A stretch of 64,000 nucleotides of DNA from positions 48,105,682 to 48,169,681 of the forward strand of contig NC_088300.1 in the NCBI RefSeq assembly GCF_032854445.1, written 5' to 3'. Below, in pieces: positions 53,101 through 64,000 of the stretch; within the stretch, counting starts at the first letter, position 1; each line of letters opens with the position of its first letter. This DNA comes from Liolophura sinensis (Eukaryota > Mollusca > Polyplacophora > Chitonida > Chitonidae). The position numbers and the translations under genes are program-made. The notes below the pieces were generated by a model. It searched no databases. It saw nothing but the letters and a program-made list of their open reading frames with translations, and had not been told where the DNA came from.

Positions 53101-56100
53101 GATATACTTGTACAGTGATCCCAGTTAGAACAGTGTGAAAAAATCTTGGACATGCATTGAAAGCTTTGGAAGCTCGCCATAGGTAAAACTTTTTATGATG
53201 TCATAAAAGTGTCTAAGTTTGATCATGTTTTCATCTATTCTGGTGTGTTTGGCAATGCTGATTCTGAATCTGCTTTCAGATTTTGCTTACCTTTGTAACT
53301 TTTTGAGATATATGGTCAAAAACTTTTTCAATTACGTAATTTCCTTGGCTTGTAACTCGCGGACAACGAAAGCCACAACTCTGAGACTTGCACCAAATTG
53401 TGGCCCCAAGACATATCGTTTCTAGCACCTGGCAACAGATTTGAGCTAAGGTCTATAGTTTTCATACTAAAAATATTTAAATGACACCACCCTACTTCAG
53501 ACAGAGATATGTAAACCTGTGCATTTAACATACATGTAGACTTTGGAAATAACTGTGTTACTATACGTGTGCGGCAGGTAATCTGCCCCATAGGTGGGCC
53601 GCCTGTCACTCAAACCGAGAAATGAACAACTCTCACTCCTGTCCACAGCTGTCAGTAGACAATTTTCGATGTTTCCACATAAATCCTGCCCTGTTTGGAA
53701 TGCATCATGGGTAATACCCAACAATCCCGATTCCTCCATACCCCCATGCTATCAGGAATATAAGTCCAAAGCTGTGGTGAAATATACGAAAAATGTCTAT
53801 CCACACATGTACCTTGAGTCATGATGAGCCCAAAACATAGTTACTCTCATTAGGTCAAGTTCAACCGTTGATGAAATATAGCAGTTTCCAGTTTCTATTC
53901 AGCTCTAGACCTTACACACCTGTAAGGAAGAGACGCGCTCTAGGATGCCGCAGAGAAAAGTAACTATGAAACCATATGTGTGCTATGGCTTTGGACTGAG
54001 GATCTTTTTAAAAGAAAACAGCACACAACACTGCTTACTCCTTCTAACTATTTAGACCAAAATTTCATATCTTTATAGTCTCCTAACATTTTCTGTCACC
54101 TACATGCACTCTTTCCCGCTCTCAATGTACATATAGTATAAAATGTACATACTTAGCCAGGTGCGGTGTTCCCCAGACCGTAACTCGATTAAGACACTGT
54201 TGTGGTCTTCAGCACTAGACGCATTGTATATGATATCAGGTAGTGGGGGGTTCAAACCCAGTTGATTATTTTTCATTTTTGTCATGATCTTTCTCCATGT
54301 TGCCTGTTTTTGTAAATACAGTTACAATTTGCATTCAGGTTGAATGTGGCGAATTTTCCATTGTCTATGTACTTCGGCTGTTGAATAAAGCTATTCAACG
54401 TTATGTGTGTTAGCATCTGTTGGCATACAGATGTTTTCCAAAGATTAATTTTTCCGACCATGGCAAATTAGCTCAGTGCATTACTTTCATAGTGTTTTCT
54501 TATCTGACATTCAACTGGGCCTTGATGCTTGGCCATCGATATCGCTGCCAGTTCCGGTAAGCTTTAATTATTTACTTGATTGCTATGTATTTGAATAATT
54601 AAGAGCTTTTCACCTATGCATTGATAATAATTCTTTTTTTTTTTGTTTTTTGGTGTAGCTACCCAGAGTAAGCGACTGACGTACTGACAAATTCTTCCAT
54701 GTTTGTTGTATTCACGGACACGATATTGGTGGAGGACAAAGAGTTTTCAGTAAAGTTTAGACCAGAGCACAAAAAGCTACATGAGTACTGCTGAAATAAA
54801 TTCTGTGATAAATAAATCATGTTCACAATCTAACTTAAAACTGACTTAAAATCATTTACTGAAAAACTTTTAACATAAATGTATGTGACAATCTGAGAAG
54901 GCAGACAGATTGCGAATATGCAAATAGATTTAGCCATGTAGCCATTGTAAATAAGTGCAACCACAATCATAACTGATGTAAACATGAGACAATTTTAGGC
55001 AAGAGTATATACATGCATACTTACAGTACTTACATACATGCATACACCCTAGTAACATTCTTCAAGCAGGGAAAAGCTTTAATACTACAGCAAGTAGTGA
55101 TTCTGGTTGCAGCCAACATATTCACTCTCTACATGTACAATACTGACATAATAGTCCAAGTGCATTTGTATCCCAGACACAATATCAATGAAATTGTCCC
55201 ACACATGACACAATGAAATCTCTCAACAACCACAACATCAATGAAATTGTCCCACACATGACACAATGAAATGTCTCAACAACCACAATATCTATAAAAT
55301 TGCTCCACAATGAAATGTCTCAACAACTATAATATCACTGAAATTGTCCCACACATGGCAAAATGAAATGTCTCAACAACCACAATATCAATGAAATGTC
55401 TCAACAACTACAATATCACTGAAATTGTCCCACACATGACACAATGAAATCTCTCAACAATCACAACATCAATGAAACTGTCACACAAATGACAAAATGA
55501 AATGTCTCAACAACCACAATATCAATGAAATTGTCACACAACACAATAAAATGTCTCAACAACCACAATATCTATGAAATTGTCACACACATGACACAAT
55601 GAAATGTCTCAACAGCCACAATATCAATGAAATTGTCCCACACATGACACAATGAAATGTCTCAACAACCACAATATCAATGAAAATGTCACACACATGA
55701 CACAATGAAATGTCTCAACAACCACAATATCAATGAAATTGTCACACACATGACACAATGAAATGTCTCAACAACCACAATATCTATAAAATTGCTCCAC
55801 AATGAAATGTCTCAACAACTATAATATCACTGAAATTGTCCCACACATGGCAAAATGAAATGTCTCAACAACCACAATATCAATGAAATGTCTCAACAAC
55901 TACAATATCACTGAAATTGTCCCACACATGACACAATGAAATCTCTCAACAATCACAACATCAATGAAACTGTCACACAAATGACAAAATGAAATGTCTC
56001 AACAATCACAATATCAATGAAATTGTCACACAACACAATAAAATGTCTCAACAACCACAATATCTATGAAATTGTCACACACATGACACAATGAAATGTC

Positions 56101-59100
56101 TCAACAGCCACAATATCAATGAAATTGTCCCACACATGACACAATGAAATGTCTCAACAACCACAATATCAATGAAAATGTCACACACATGACACAATGA
56201 AATGTCTCAACAACCACAATATCAATGAAATTGTCACACACATGACACAATGAAATGTCTCAACAACCACAATATCAATGAAATTGTCACACACATGACA
56301 CAATGAAATGTCTCAACAACATCATCCAGACAGGTACAGGACCTTGATCAAAGTTGCTGTTTTGTTTACAAAAAAAGTGAACACATGCAACGTGAACAAA
56401 TCATTTCAGTGACAACTCTGAACACATATAAGCACACTAAGAGGAACAGGTGTGCCTAGTTTCCCGGATATACATGTGGGTTTATACTCAGGCAAATGAA
56501 TACTACCTGTCCAGGACAGCATGGATTACATGTCATAGATCATGCCACCCAAGACTGACTGTTCTAAATACCACACCTGCAAGCTGTTTACTGAAAGAAT
56601 GATTAATGTATGTACATTCATGTTCACATAAAAAGCTTTAATCTAAGTTTACAGGGTTGCCACAGATATTTCGAAACCAAAATTCATGAATTCTACCACA
56701 CGCTGCACACAATACTGCAATTTTCAATAACTGTTGGAAACAGTGCAAGACGTGTGAGTGGAAATAACTGAAAATAACCAAGCGCCTAACTGCTTGTACA
56801 TGTATATGTACTTCTTGATCAAGTCCAAGACTAAATGTTTATTTTTTGTTCATTTATGTTTAGACTGACTGCTTTATGTCGTGAATGTATATTTATTAGA
56901 TTAACAATAGATGTAAAACTAATGTATATATACATATATATGAGAGAAATGTAAAGTTCTCTGTAAAAATGATAATTGTCAGGTGGCAAAATAATGTACA
57001 TGTACTACAGAGTGTTTTGCCTGCCTTCTTGGTGCAATGTTGGTGTACAGGTCAATGGTGACATTGCTCCAATATATTTGACAAGCCATAGGAAATAAAT
57101 TTAAGTGGAATGGAATGACACATCAGTGGCCACTACCTCCTCCAGTGGCCACCTAGGAGCGAATGAAACAGACCCCTAGGTACATGTATCTGGCCTGGAT
57201 CATTACACATTTTATTGCACTTATAGGTTCTGCCTTCCTAATTTCCCTTCCTAATTAACACTGCATTCCACTGTACCTGATTTTACACATACTCTGTACA
57301 TTTGTGCATGTACAGTCAATTCAGCAAGCTGTTGTACCACTTCACACAAGAGCAAATTTTCTATCAGCAGATCTTAAATATTCCTGTATCTTTCTGCTGC
57401 CAATTCATTACACACATGTACCCATCTTGAATTCATTAGTATGTTCAAGTAAAAAAAATATTTCAAAAATGGGGATTCATTTTTTAAAATATACAGTGCT
57501 GCTGTTGAGAGGTATATGTTTACATTGCTTATGTGTTCATAGTTAATACATGTAGTAACTTGCCAAGAGTCAATGATTGGCTCCATTACAAGTTGTTTAC
57601 TCCACATGGGAAGTGGTTTACTCCACATTAGAAGTGGTTTACTCCACATCTGTTTCCTTTTTATGCTACAGTGATGCTTTAACACATAGTAATTCGAGAA
57701 TAATGAAGATTACAACGTCAAAATTAACATAAATCTATCCTTAAGTATTGACAGCAAACCAAACTTCACTAACAGCCATTTTCCATTAGCTGACAATTTC
57801 TTTGTGAGTCTAACCTTTAACTTTTGTCTTAATAATAAAACTTAATTTAATAATAAATCTTCATTAGGCCCCTATATTAAGGGGATATTGATTCAAAATT
57901 AATTTAAGATCACATGAAACCTGTTTTCATCACATACAGCTAACATAAGCCATACTAAAAGTTACCCAGAGGTATTCCAATAGTCTGCCAGAGTTTCTTA
58001 ATTTTTTTTTCTTGGTTCATTGTATACCTGATGGGGTTTCACTCAAGATTATTTTACTACATGTAAATAATGACAACCTCTCAACAGTTGTGACCAGAGT
58101 TGAGCTACCTGCCCTTGTACCTCAGTTCTAGAGTTCTGCTGCTGTAGTGATCCTAAGTGTGACACTTTTACAACTTGGCCAGTCTGGTGCATTGTAGTCC
58201 AAATACACAGGATTTGCATTTTGTTACATATCCATGCAACATTGGTAAGATGACCTTAAACTTGGTTAGTTCCCCTCCCAGTTAGGATTATTATCAGTCT
58301 TACCACTAGATTCCTATAAACAAAGATATAAACATACAAATGTGTACAATGATTCCTCTACTTAGATCTACATTATCCCATTTGCCAAACACTATATGTA
58401 ATTGCGCATGAGCTGAAATACTCTGCACACAGCAAACAGGAAATGGATGTAAGTGGTAGTTCAAACATTTCCATTATAAAACATACTGATCTGTAATCAA
58501 TAATACCTGTACATGTAGGCCTAGCTCTGCTGTTTCAGTCCATTTGGCCCATAACATGGAATGTGAACGACTATGACTTGAAGTTCGAGTTTTTTTTATC
58601 ACATACCTGTACCTATACCTGTGTGCATATCCTATTTATACAGGGTGTCCCAGAAGTCGTGCTCCATGCAGCTTTTAATTTTTTTTCTGTGTTTCAGATT
58701 TAATACTGATTTTAAATTTTTTTCTCCCTTTCAGAGTTAATTATGGCTAATAAACTAACAGTACACGAAAGAGCTAAATTGGTTTTTATGTTTGGAAGAG
58801 ATGGGGCAACGCACCACTCTGTAGCTCAAGCATTCAACCTCAACCTGGATGGTATGCGACTTCTAGGACACCCTGTATATGTACATGTGCTAGTATTTTG
58901 TGTTAGCCAGGTGTTAACACAAGCTTGTTCAGCCGTGAAATAATCTGTGCATATTATATCAACAGTGTACGTGTATATACCAGTATGCTTCGATGATAAT
59001 GTAAATATAAATAACATTATCTTAGAACTACCAGCATATATATGCTGTTTGCCATACAGCGTCACTCTATAAAGTTATAAATCTTCATACACCTCCTGCT

Positions 59101-60374
59101 ACAAGTTTCAAAACTCTGCCTGTACAGGTATATAATATCCATTCCATGCTTTAAAATGCAGGCTTATAAGATCGTGCTTATTACTTCACCAAAAATGCCT
59201 TTTTAACAGAACTTTACACTGTTCAATTCAATATTTTGAAATGCATGTTTACACTATTTATGAACCACGTTACTGATTCTATACTTAAAAAAAGCTTGTT
59301 TAAATTACAAGTACATACTAGTCCCTACATGTACTCACAAATGAACTTATTGTTTCTCTCTCATACTTCAAATATTTGTTTAACTTAAGCCAAAGTTAAC
59401 CATCTGCTCCATTTCATGCTCCTACATAATAAACCATGTATAAAGTGTATACAGTAACTAGTACTGTGTCTATACATGAACCCGTAAAATGTTAATAAGA
59501 TGCCAAATATGCATAAGTGTATTGTAGTTTTCTATAACAAATAAAAAGTTTGTAAACAATTTTTCAATATTCAAAAAGGTGCACACAGATTCAAAACATG
59601 TACAATAAGACGTACTTAGGCCTACATGTACACTGTTCAATTAAATAAGACTGTATGTATTAACCACAATTTATGACATCTGCGAAAAATAAAATGTTAG
59701 AAATTCCTGGTAAATGAACTTAATGTAGTCCCACAAACCTCAGTCCAAGCTCCACTGTATAAAACTCCTCACCTTTATAGGGCTTACTGCCTGCAGCTGA
59801 TGTGTGCAGATTGGGTGGTGTCACACATGTACAGATCATTGAGCATGCCAGCTCATTAGATTGCGCCCTAAATATGTAGACAGACCTAGAAGCTGAGCTG
59901 ATAGATATGGAAATCCAGCCAGCCCTCTAATAATGGTTTAAGAGAGGTTAATTAAGATACAATGACGTCTGCATACCTTTTAAAAGGAATTAATGCAGGG
60001 TAGGCTATATCTATTCTTGACTATCGTTTTACAAATTCGCTTGTGTACATGGGGACATGTACCTATGTCCATGCTCAGGTATATAACCCGCACTCATCCA
60101 GAAGTTTTCTGAATTCCAGTATCCAGGTGATGAAACTACCAGTACGATACTACAACAACATGTAGGCCTACATTTTATATAATCTTAGGAGCAACTTTGC
60201 GTTGCTTTGCCGAAGACTGCAAACTTGCCGGATCTATTTGACACTTACTTTTCCCCCCTTCGTCTCATCATGGTTACCTGCCACTTCCTTATTCCCGGGA
60301 GGGCTTCTCACACTCCCATTACCGGGTTGTGGAGAATCAGATTCATTCGTCCTTTCGTTTTTCTCCGTTCCCAT
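47174..60374 (-). CDS. TMEM117: TMEM117 multi-pass membrane protein, complete
   Basis: Reverse-strand coding exons: 60374-60249 (phase 0), 50910-50415, 49704-49469, 48934-48677, 48361-48238 and 47700-47174 (TAG). All borders are GT-AG and all phases match; the product is 588 residues, longer than the vertebrate protein (about 514). The first 110 or so residues are hydrophilic and acidic; homology starts at FFFQHPYARLFIAYFVTFCN, followed by NFLIYAEDPVAHSH, NRVLRLKMFRDNQGSWM, AAVGTWCGDFFTAWMVTDIM, CTDWISWDTLNRDFL, MQDWDFPHF, DVKLPGLNT and GKWFNYGILFIVIILDLNMW with KNQI. Seven to eight hydrophobic segments are visible, and the tail is basic (KKRRKKGRFSMKFWK). TMEM117 is linked to ER-stress responses in mammals; its molecular activity is unclear. 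Introns carry a SINE, a satellite and a mariner-like MITE. Confidence 0.95.
48466..48600 (+). mobile_element. SINE family A, 3' part, in a TMEM117 intron
   Basis: gtctgcagcaacctgcagtg gatgttcgtgggtctctgcc tagttttctcaaacaataat gctgcc, gtcaaatattcttaaacaca and an aaataaacaaataaat tail. Antisense to TMEM117 and well diverged. Confidence 0.65.
50911..55180. other. TMEM117 intron 1, proximal part
   Basis: No exon recognised. A block near 52740-53420 containing catggcggccatcttggatt ttgatcaaaacc looks like an interspersed repeat of unknown type. A poly(T) run lies at about 51740-51756. Confidence 0.4.
55185..56325. repeat. 53-bp satellite with a 492-bp higher-order period
   Basis: About 22 units: tcaatgaaattgtcacacac, atgacacaatgaaatgtctc, aacaaccacaata. 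Distinctive variants (tctataaaattgctccac, aatgaaactgtcacacaaat, gtcacacaacacaataaaat) recur in the same order 492 bases later (for example 55291 and 55783), so a nine- to ten-unit block was duplicated. It lies inside intron 1 of TMEM117. Confidence 0.92.
56330..57680. other. TMEM117 intron 1, middle part
   Basis: No exon recognised. A three-copy tandem of agtggtttactccacat is at 57595-57650. Confidence 0.4.
57690..57965. repeat. unnamed dispersed repeat, copy 2 of the 8905-9395 family
   Basis: Shares ordered blocks with 8905-9395, same orientation. This copy is more compact, so it may be closer to the original unit. Confidence 0.5.
58641..58875 (+). mobile_element. short mariner/Tc1-like element retaining an HTH ORF
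   Basis: The terminal inverted repeats are cagggtgtcccagaagtcg (left) and cgacttctaggacaccctg (right): 19 bp, one mismatch. The element is 235 bp and sits between TA dinucleotides, the target preference of the IS630-Tc1-mariner superfamily. Inside, 58743-58857 encodes MANKLTVHERAKLVFMFGRD GATHHSVAQAFNLNLDG, which looks like the N-terminal helix-turn-helix of a transposase. The catalytic part has been deleted. The ORF runs on through the right terminal repeat to 58943. Confidence 0.8.
58880..60240. other. TMEM117 intron 1, distal part
   Basis: No exon, SINE or tandem array recognised. Confidence 0.4.
60249..60374 (-). CDS. TMEM117: TMEM117 first coding exon
   Basis: 42 codons, MGTEKNERTNESDSPQPGNG to DETKGGK, ending at a strong donor gtaagt (60248-60243). 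An in-frame TAA lies seven codons upstream of the ATG. The acceptor at 50911 (ttgaattag) adds SPADRTKD and runs in frame into MGKTIKVKSEDPAESK. A second possible donor (gtaacc at 60277) would put the next exon out of frame, so I prefer the gtaagt site. An alternative is that this exon is untranslated and the ATG at 50886 is used. Confidence 0.65.
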
Positions 60375-61860
60375 CACTACGGCATGAGTTTAAATATCCC
60401 TTTGGTTTAGCTTAAAACTGCGGTCCCCACAAATATTTCGTCGGATTGTGGTTACCTTCTGCATAATGTCTCTGAGACGCCCACTTACATATCTCCACCA
60501 CAATCAGTGTGTGTTTGGCCTGTATAAATATAGTTCAGTTATGGGAATTTGTAAGTGTGTTTAGAGTTACACCTGATAAACATTGTTCTCCGCATCATGT
60601 CTGTCGAGCGACCGAAACGTGGAGAGTGGACAGTACTTTCGCATTGCATCAGAATCAAATTTCTTGAGAATAAGGCTGTTAGATTCAAGAATTTTAGCGC
60701 TATCCGATGACTAAGAAAGAAAGAAAGTGTTTCTTCAGCCCCCAGCATTGAAATAAAGTTTGTACTGCAATGTTTCAAGCGGCTGAAAATCTTGCAACAA
60801 TTTCTCTGTAATCGAAGACGTGTCTGCCGGGTGGAAGTTGTACGTCAGCTGAAATGCAAGCCAGTTTGTTGTTTGGCCTTTGAAATCGACCTATATTAGA
60901 TATCTGTTGTAAGAAATCCATTACTTAATTTTCTTGTGTAGTTCAGAAAGCTGTTGTTTAAAAAAAAGAAGGCAATAACTGAGGTTCTTTCACACAACGA
61001 AAAATGCTCCCCGTATGGCGTCGTTGACTTTGTGATACCTCTGTTCAGCGGTAAGCTTTGCCTACAATGCCAAGTAGCAGTGTACGTATCGTGTGACTTG
61101 TTGAACTATGTCTTCAAGGTACATTTGTAATTCTGCAGAACTATTTCCTCCACCAGCGGTATTTACAGCAGGGGGTTAAAGAGGGTGTTGGCATTCATGC
61201 AAAACAGTCACATTTCTGCTTTGACAGTTTGTGAAAAAGTTTGATTTTAAAATAGGTTAATATAGCTTTCCTACACCTGCAACTGCAAATTTCTTTGTCC
61301 ATGTCAATTATTGGTATCTCTCCTGTAGAATAGTCATACAGTGCTTCTCATCTATGTTTTGATATTTGGTAAGATTCGCATATGATATCTGAGTGAAGGT
61401 AAGGGATTTTAGGACCACCTGAAGAAGGGCGTTGTCTTTAAATAGGAACTTTAGCTTGGTCTTGTCTTGTTGGCAGTTGTGTGTCATTTTTGACTGTTTG
61501 CAGAGCAGTAACTTATGATCCTTGCAGACAGTCTAAATTGGACTCTAAGGACTGGTGTGCTAAAGATAAGGATTTTCATGCAATAGTATTTAATAAATAA
61601 GAGAAGTAGTTATACAGCAATGCAGACTTTTTCTTGAGCAGGTAACCTTGCTCTAAGTTACTTTTGAGTGAATAAATAATGACAGTTTAACACTACAATG
61701 ACAGTATTTCGGAAATATCAAGTCCAGAAAATCACCTGCAAGAAATTTTACTCTAATGTATTCAATTTGAGTTAACAGAAATTTGCAAACCCTGTTATGT
61801 GTTTTTATAGGTAAGGGGTATCCATATTGTGATTGGTAGAGATTCTTACCGCTGAGCTCC
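60375..61860. promoter_or_regulatory. divergent promoter region of TMEM117 and ERGIC2
   Basis: The first coding exons of the two genes are 1.5 kb apart and head to head. A likely untranslated ERGIC2 exon ends at gttcagcg before gtaagc (61051), and tgtttttatag at 61801-61811 is a possible acceptor just before the coding exon. No TATA box or precise start could be assigned. Confidence 0.45.
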
Positions 61861-61902
61861 ATGATCCTAAATAATGAGGAGATTAAACCCTGTGCGCAAT
61901 AG
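61861..61902 (+). other. short upstream ORF overlapping the ERGIC2 start
   Basis: ATG at 61861, 13 codons (MILNNEEIKPCAQ), stop at 61900-61902. It is in another frame from the ERGIC2 ATG at 61874 and ends inside the ERGIC2 coding region. If it is in the mature leader it would lower ERGIC2 translation. Confidence 0.4.
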
Positions 61903-63874
61903 AAAACAGGCTCTGAGAGTTGTGAAAGAGTTGGATGCATTTCCTAAAGTCCCTGAAAGTTACAAAGAGACTTCGGCATCCGGTGGTGGATGTAAGTATT
62001 ACTGGTGGACCCACAAGAGTGGGATTGAACCCACATATTGTGTGACCTACACATAACCTTTGAAAGGCAAGCTCCTTACCTACTTGACCATGGCTCTCTT
62101 CCTGAAATGTTCAACTGATATTGAAATGCAAAATACTAAAGTCTATGTGTGAACTTTAGTTCTGCATATACATCTTTTACAGTATAACTTTTGCACCTGA
62201 AGCAAATTTGCTTGAGTGGTATGCTAAAACTAAAAATCTTGAAGGTTTGAACAACATCTTAGTAGCAATTGAGATGTGTGAAGTATACATGTGGATGAAA
62301 AGCAGACTTTATTATATGTGTACTTGTATGCTTCGGTTTTACATCGTACTTAACAGTTGTTCAGTCATATGACGACAACAAGTCATTAGGTACGTGTATA
62401 CATACACTAGATGTGTCTTCTTTGTGGCAGGGCGACTTCATGCCGCCAAAGTACTGAAACCACTCTAGTAATATCCCACTCAGTCACATTATACTGACAC
62501 CAGGCTTAACAGCCCTGTTTCCTTGCTCTAATCTCTTAGTGCAGAGAGCCCCAAAAAGTACCATTTTTCAAGGCCTTGGTAAGACCCGACTCAGGGTTTG
62601 ATCCCAGGTCTCCCGTCTGCTAGACGGTAGTTCTAACCAATAGGCCATTGAAGCAGTCAGATCAATTAATCCAGAAAAGGTTTTAGCCTATATAGATAAT
62701 ATGACTTTTATGTATAACTGTATTCCTTTCAACTCCATTTTTGTTTTAATTGCAGTGTCTATTGTGACGTTCATTATAATAATTATACTTATAATATCAG
62801 AAGTAAGATATTATGCCAGCACTTCACTCAAGTTTGACTGCGAAGTAGATGGACAATATGACCAGTAAGTTTATGTCATGTTATAACTGTGGTCCTATCA
62901 GGGTAATTTTTTGAGAGAATTTCTACTTCTAGAATGAATGAATGACACATAGCAATATTTTAGCTGAGTCGTGACAGGTAACTGATCTATGTGATCTATG
63001 TGTATATCCAAAAGGCTCTAAAGCAGTTTTCGTCTACATGACATATGATTAAAGCTACCAGGCTTACGATATAATACGTCAAACAGTATTGTTAATATAT
63101 ATGTTACACCAAAACTGAATGACTGATTTGCATTTTAATATTATGTTATAACATGTACTATGAGAAAATCAATGCAGTATGAATGTTAACTGGAAACTAA
63201 GTTCAATGAACTCATTTTTTTTTTTGTAGAAAGATGCAGATAAATATAGACATGGTGGTAGCCATGAGGTGTGATTGTGAGTACACTTGTAATATTTAAT
63301 TAAGTTTCGTGTATCTATGTAAATGTTTCCTGATATATTTTAGGTGGTCTTGATGAGATTATTTCACTTGAGAGTCTTGGCAATATCTAATCACCCATTG
63401 ATTGAATTGTGGAAGTCTGACGGTATCTAGAAAAAAAATATCATATTAAAGTGCTCTCTGATAGCCTGAACAACTTTATACTAACTTGTCACAGACATTA
63501 TCGTTATATCCAAGTGTTTGTATTTTGACAGATTATTATAAACATTTGAAACATTTTAAACTCAGTGTACAGATTTTTGAGAAAAAACATTTCCAACTGC
63601 AAATCCTTTAGACTCAAAATATGTTGACTGATGCCAATTAAACTTTTTTGTTTTCAGTAATAGGGGCAGATGTATTAGATGTTACTGGGCAGGATGCCCG
63701 CTACTTTGGAAAGCTAAATGAAGAAGATACATATTTTGAGCTCACCAACAAGCAGAGGTTTTTCTTTAATTCCAAAAAAGATGTAAATAAATATTTGAGA
63801 GAGGAGTATCATGCTATACATGAGTTGTTATGGCTCACAGGAAATGTAAACTTGGTTGGCGAAGTCCCTCACAG
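61874..63874 (+). CDS. ERGIC2: ERGIC2, ER-Golgi intermediate compartment protein 2, first four coding exons
   Basis: Exons 61874-61991, 62756-62864, 63230-63276 and 63658-63874, all GT-AG and in phase. The gene runs off the right edge after ...LVGEVPHR. An in-frame TAA at 61868 supports the ATG. The product begins MRRLNPVRNRKQALRVVKEL, then DAFPKVPESYKETSASGGG, nearly the family signature (human MRRLNRKK..LVKELDAFPK VPESYVETSASGG). A transmembrane segment follows (SIVTFIIIILIISEV), then the lumenal start MQINIDMVVAMRCDLIGADV LDVTGQD. Members of this family (yeast Erv41) pair with ERGIC3/Erv46 and cycle between ER and Golgi in COPI/COPII vesicles, retrieving cargo. The human protein has a shorter N-terminus by about three residues. 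Confidence 0.95.
61995..62100 (-). mobile_element. tRNA-like SINE head in ERGIC2 intron 1
   Basis: The reverse strand reads agccatggtcaagtaggtaa ggagcttgcctttcaaaggt, then gtgggttcaatcccactctt gtgggtcc, with A-box and B-box positions as in a tRNA. The acceptor stem does not pair well and there is no clear tail, so this is a SINE head remnant and not a tRNA gene. Confidence 0.55.
62318..62655 (-). mobile_element. SINE family B, full length, in ERGIC2 intron 1
   Basis: Reverse strand: gcttcaatggcctattggtt agaactacc (A box), gggatcaaaccctgagtcgg (B box), gagattagagcaaggaaaca ggg, ataatgtgactgagtggg, ctttggcggcatgaagtcgc cctgccacaaagaagac, tcgtcatatgactgaacaac tgttaagtacgatgtaaaac. Same family as 10295-10622. 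Confidence 0.75.
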
Positions 63875-64000
63875 GTAAGTACCAGTATTCTTTGACATTT
63901 TCATGATTTACTTTGTTCTTTTGAAGCCGTAGAAAAAAATATGGTCTGTGTACAGAATTGTGTAATATGAATTATGTAAAAGTCAGGTCATCACAACAAG

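Noticed and set aside
52740-53420. Conserved-looking block with catggcggccatcttggatt
   Set aside because: Seems to be an interspersed repeat, but no second copy in the window allows its limits to be set; kept only as a remark in the intron entry.
62000-62098. tRNA gene on the reverse strand
   Set aside because: Good A and B boxes but no paired acceptor stem; better explained as a SINE head.

Overview
The window is nuclear DNA of an animal: AT-rich, with long introns, spliced genes with GT-AG borders, and many tRNA-derived SINEs, minisatellites and decayed Tc1/mariner transposons. The main SINE has a tRNA-like head and a tail reading 'aagtgaaatattcttgagtacggcgtaaaac...aaataaat'. That tail, with the gene set, points to a marine lophotrochozoan invertebrate. 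A mollusc, probably a bivalve, is the best guess; a brachiopod or similar animal is not excluded. No bacterial operon, CRISPR array or rRNA is present, and I found no LTR retrovirus or Polinton-like element.

Four protein-coding genes can be supported by exon-by-exon reading with matching splice phases. (1) 1604-5613 (+): the 3' part of an ETS repressor of the ETV6/7 (TEL/Yan) group, with linker exon, ETS domain and a tail holding a CtBP-type motif and a SUMO-type motif. (2) 35108-39541 (+): a complete tektin of the tektin-3/5 clade, with two interchangeable 86-nt versions of exon 3. (3) 47174-60374 (-): TMEM117, complete, with a newly recognised first coding exon 9.3 kb upstream of the second. 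(4) 61874 to the right edge (+): the first four exons of ERGIC2, head-to-head with TMEM117.

Layout: 1-6 kb ETS gene; 6-35 kb a gene-poor stretch filled with SINEs, tandem arrays (18, 42 and 79 bp units), two Tc1-like transposase relics (about 10.83-11.53 and 17.65-18.35 kb), a fresh 0.6 kb tandem duplication (16.0-17.3 kb), TA microsatellites and at least two unnamed dispersed repeat families; 35-40 kb tektin; 40-44 kb minisatellites, including a 47-bp array with an internal inversion and higher-order structure; 44-60.4 kb TMEM117, whose first intron carries a 53-bp satellite and a small mariner-like element that still encodes a helix-turn-helix; 60.4-64 kb the divergent promoter region and ERGIC2.

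The genes do not form a pathway: a transcriptional repressor, a ciliary microtubule protein, a multi-pass membrane protein and an ER-Golgi cargo receptor subunit. Three of the four (ETV6, TMEM117, ERGIC2) have human counterparts on chromosome 12, which looks like retained ancestral linkage. The most interesting finding is the tektin exon pair, which the reading frame forces to be mutually exclusive.
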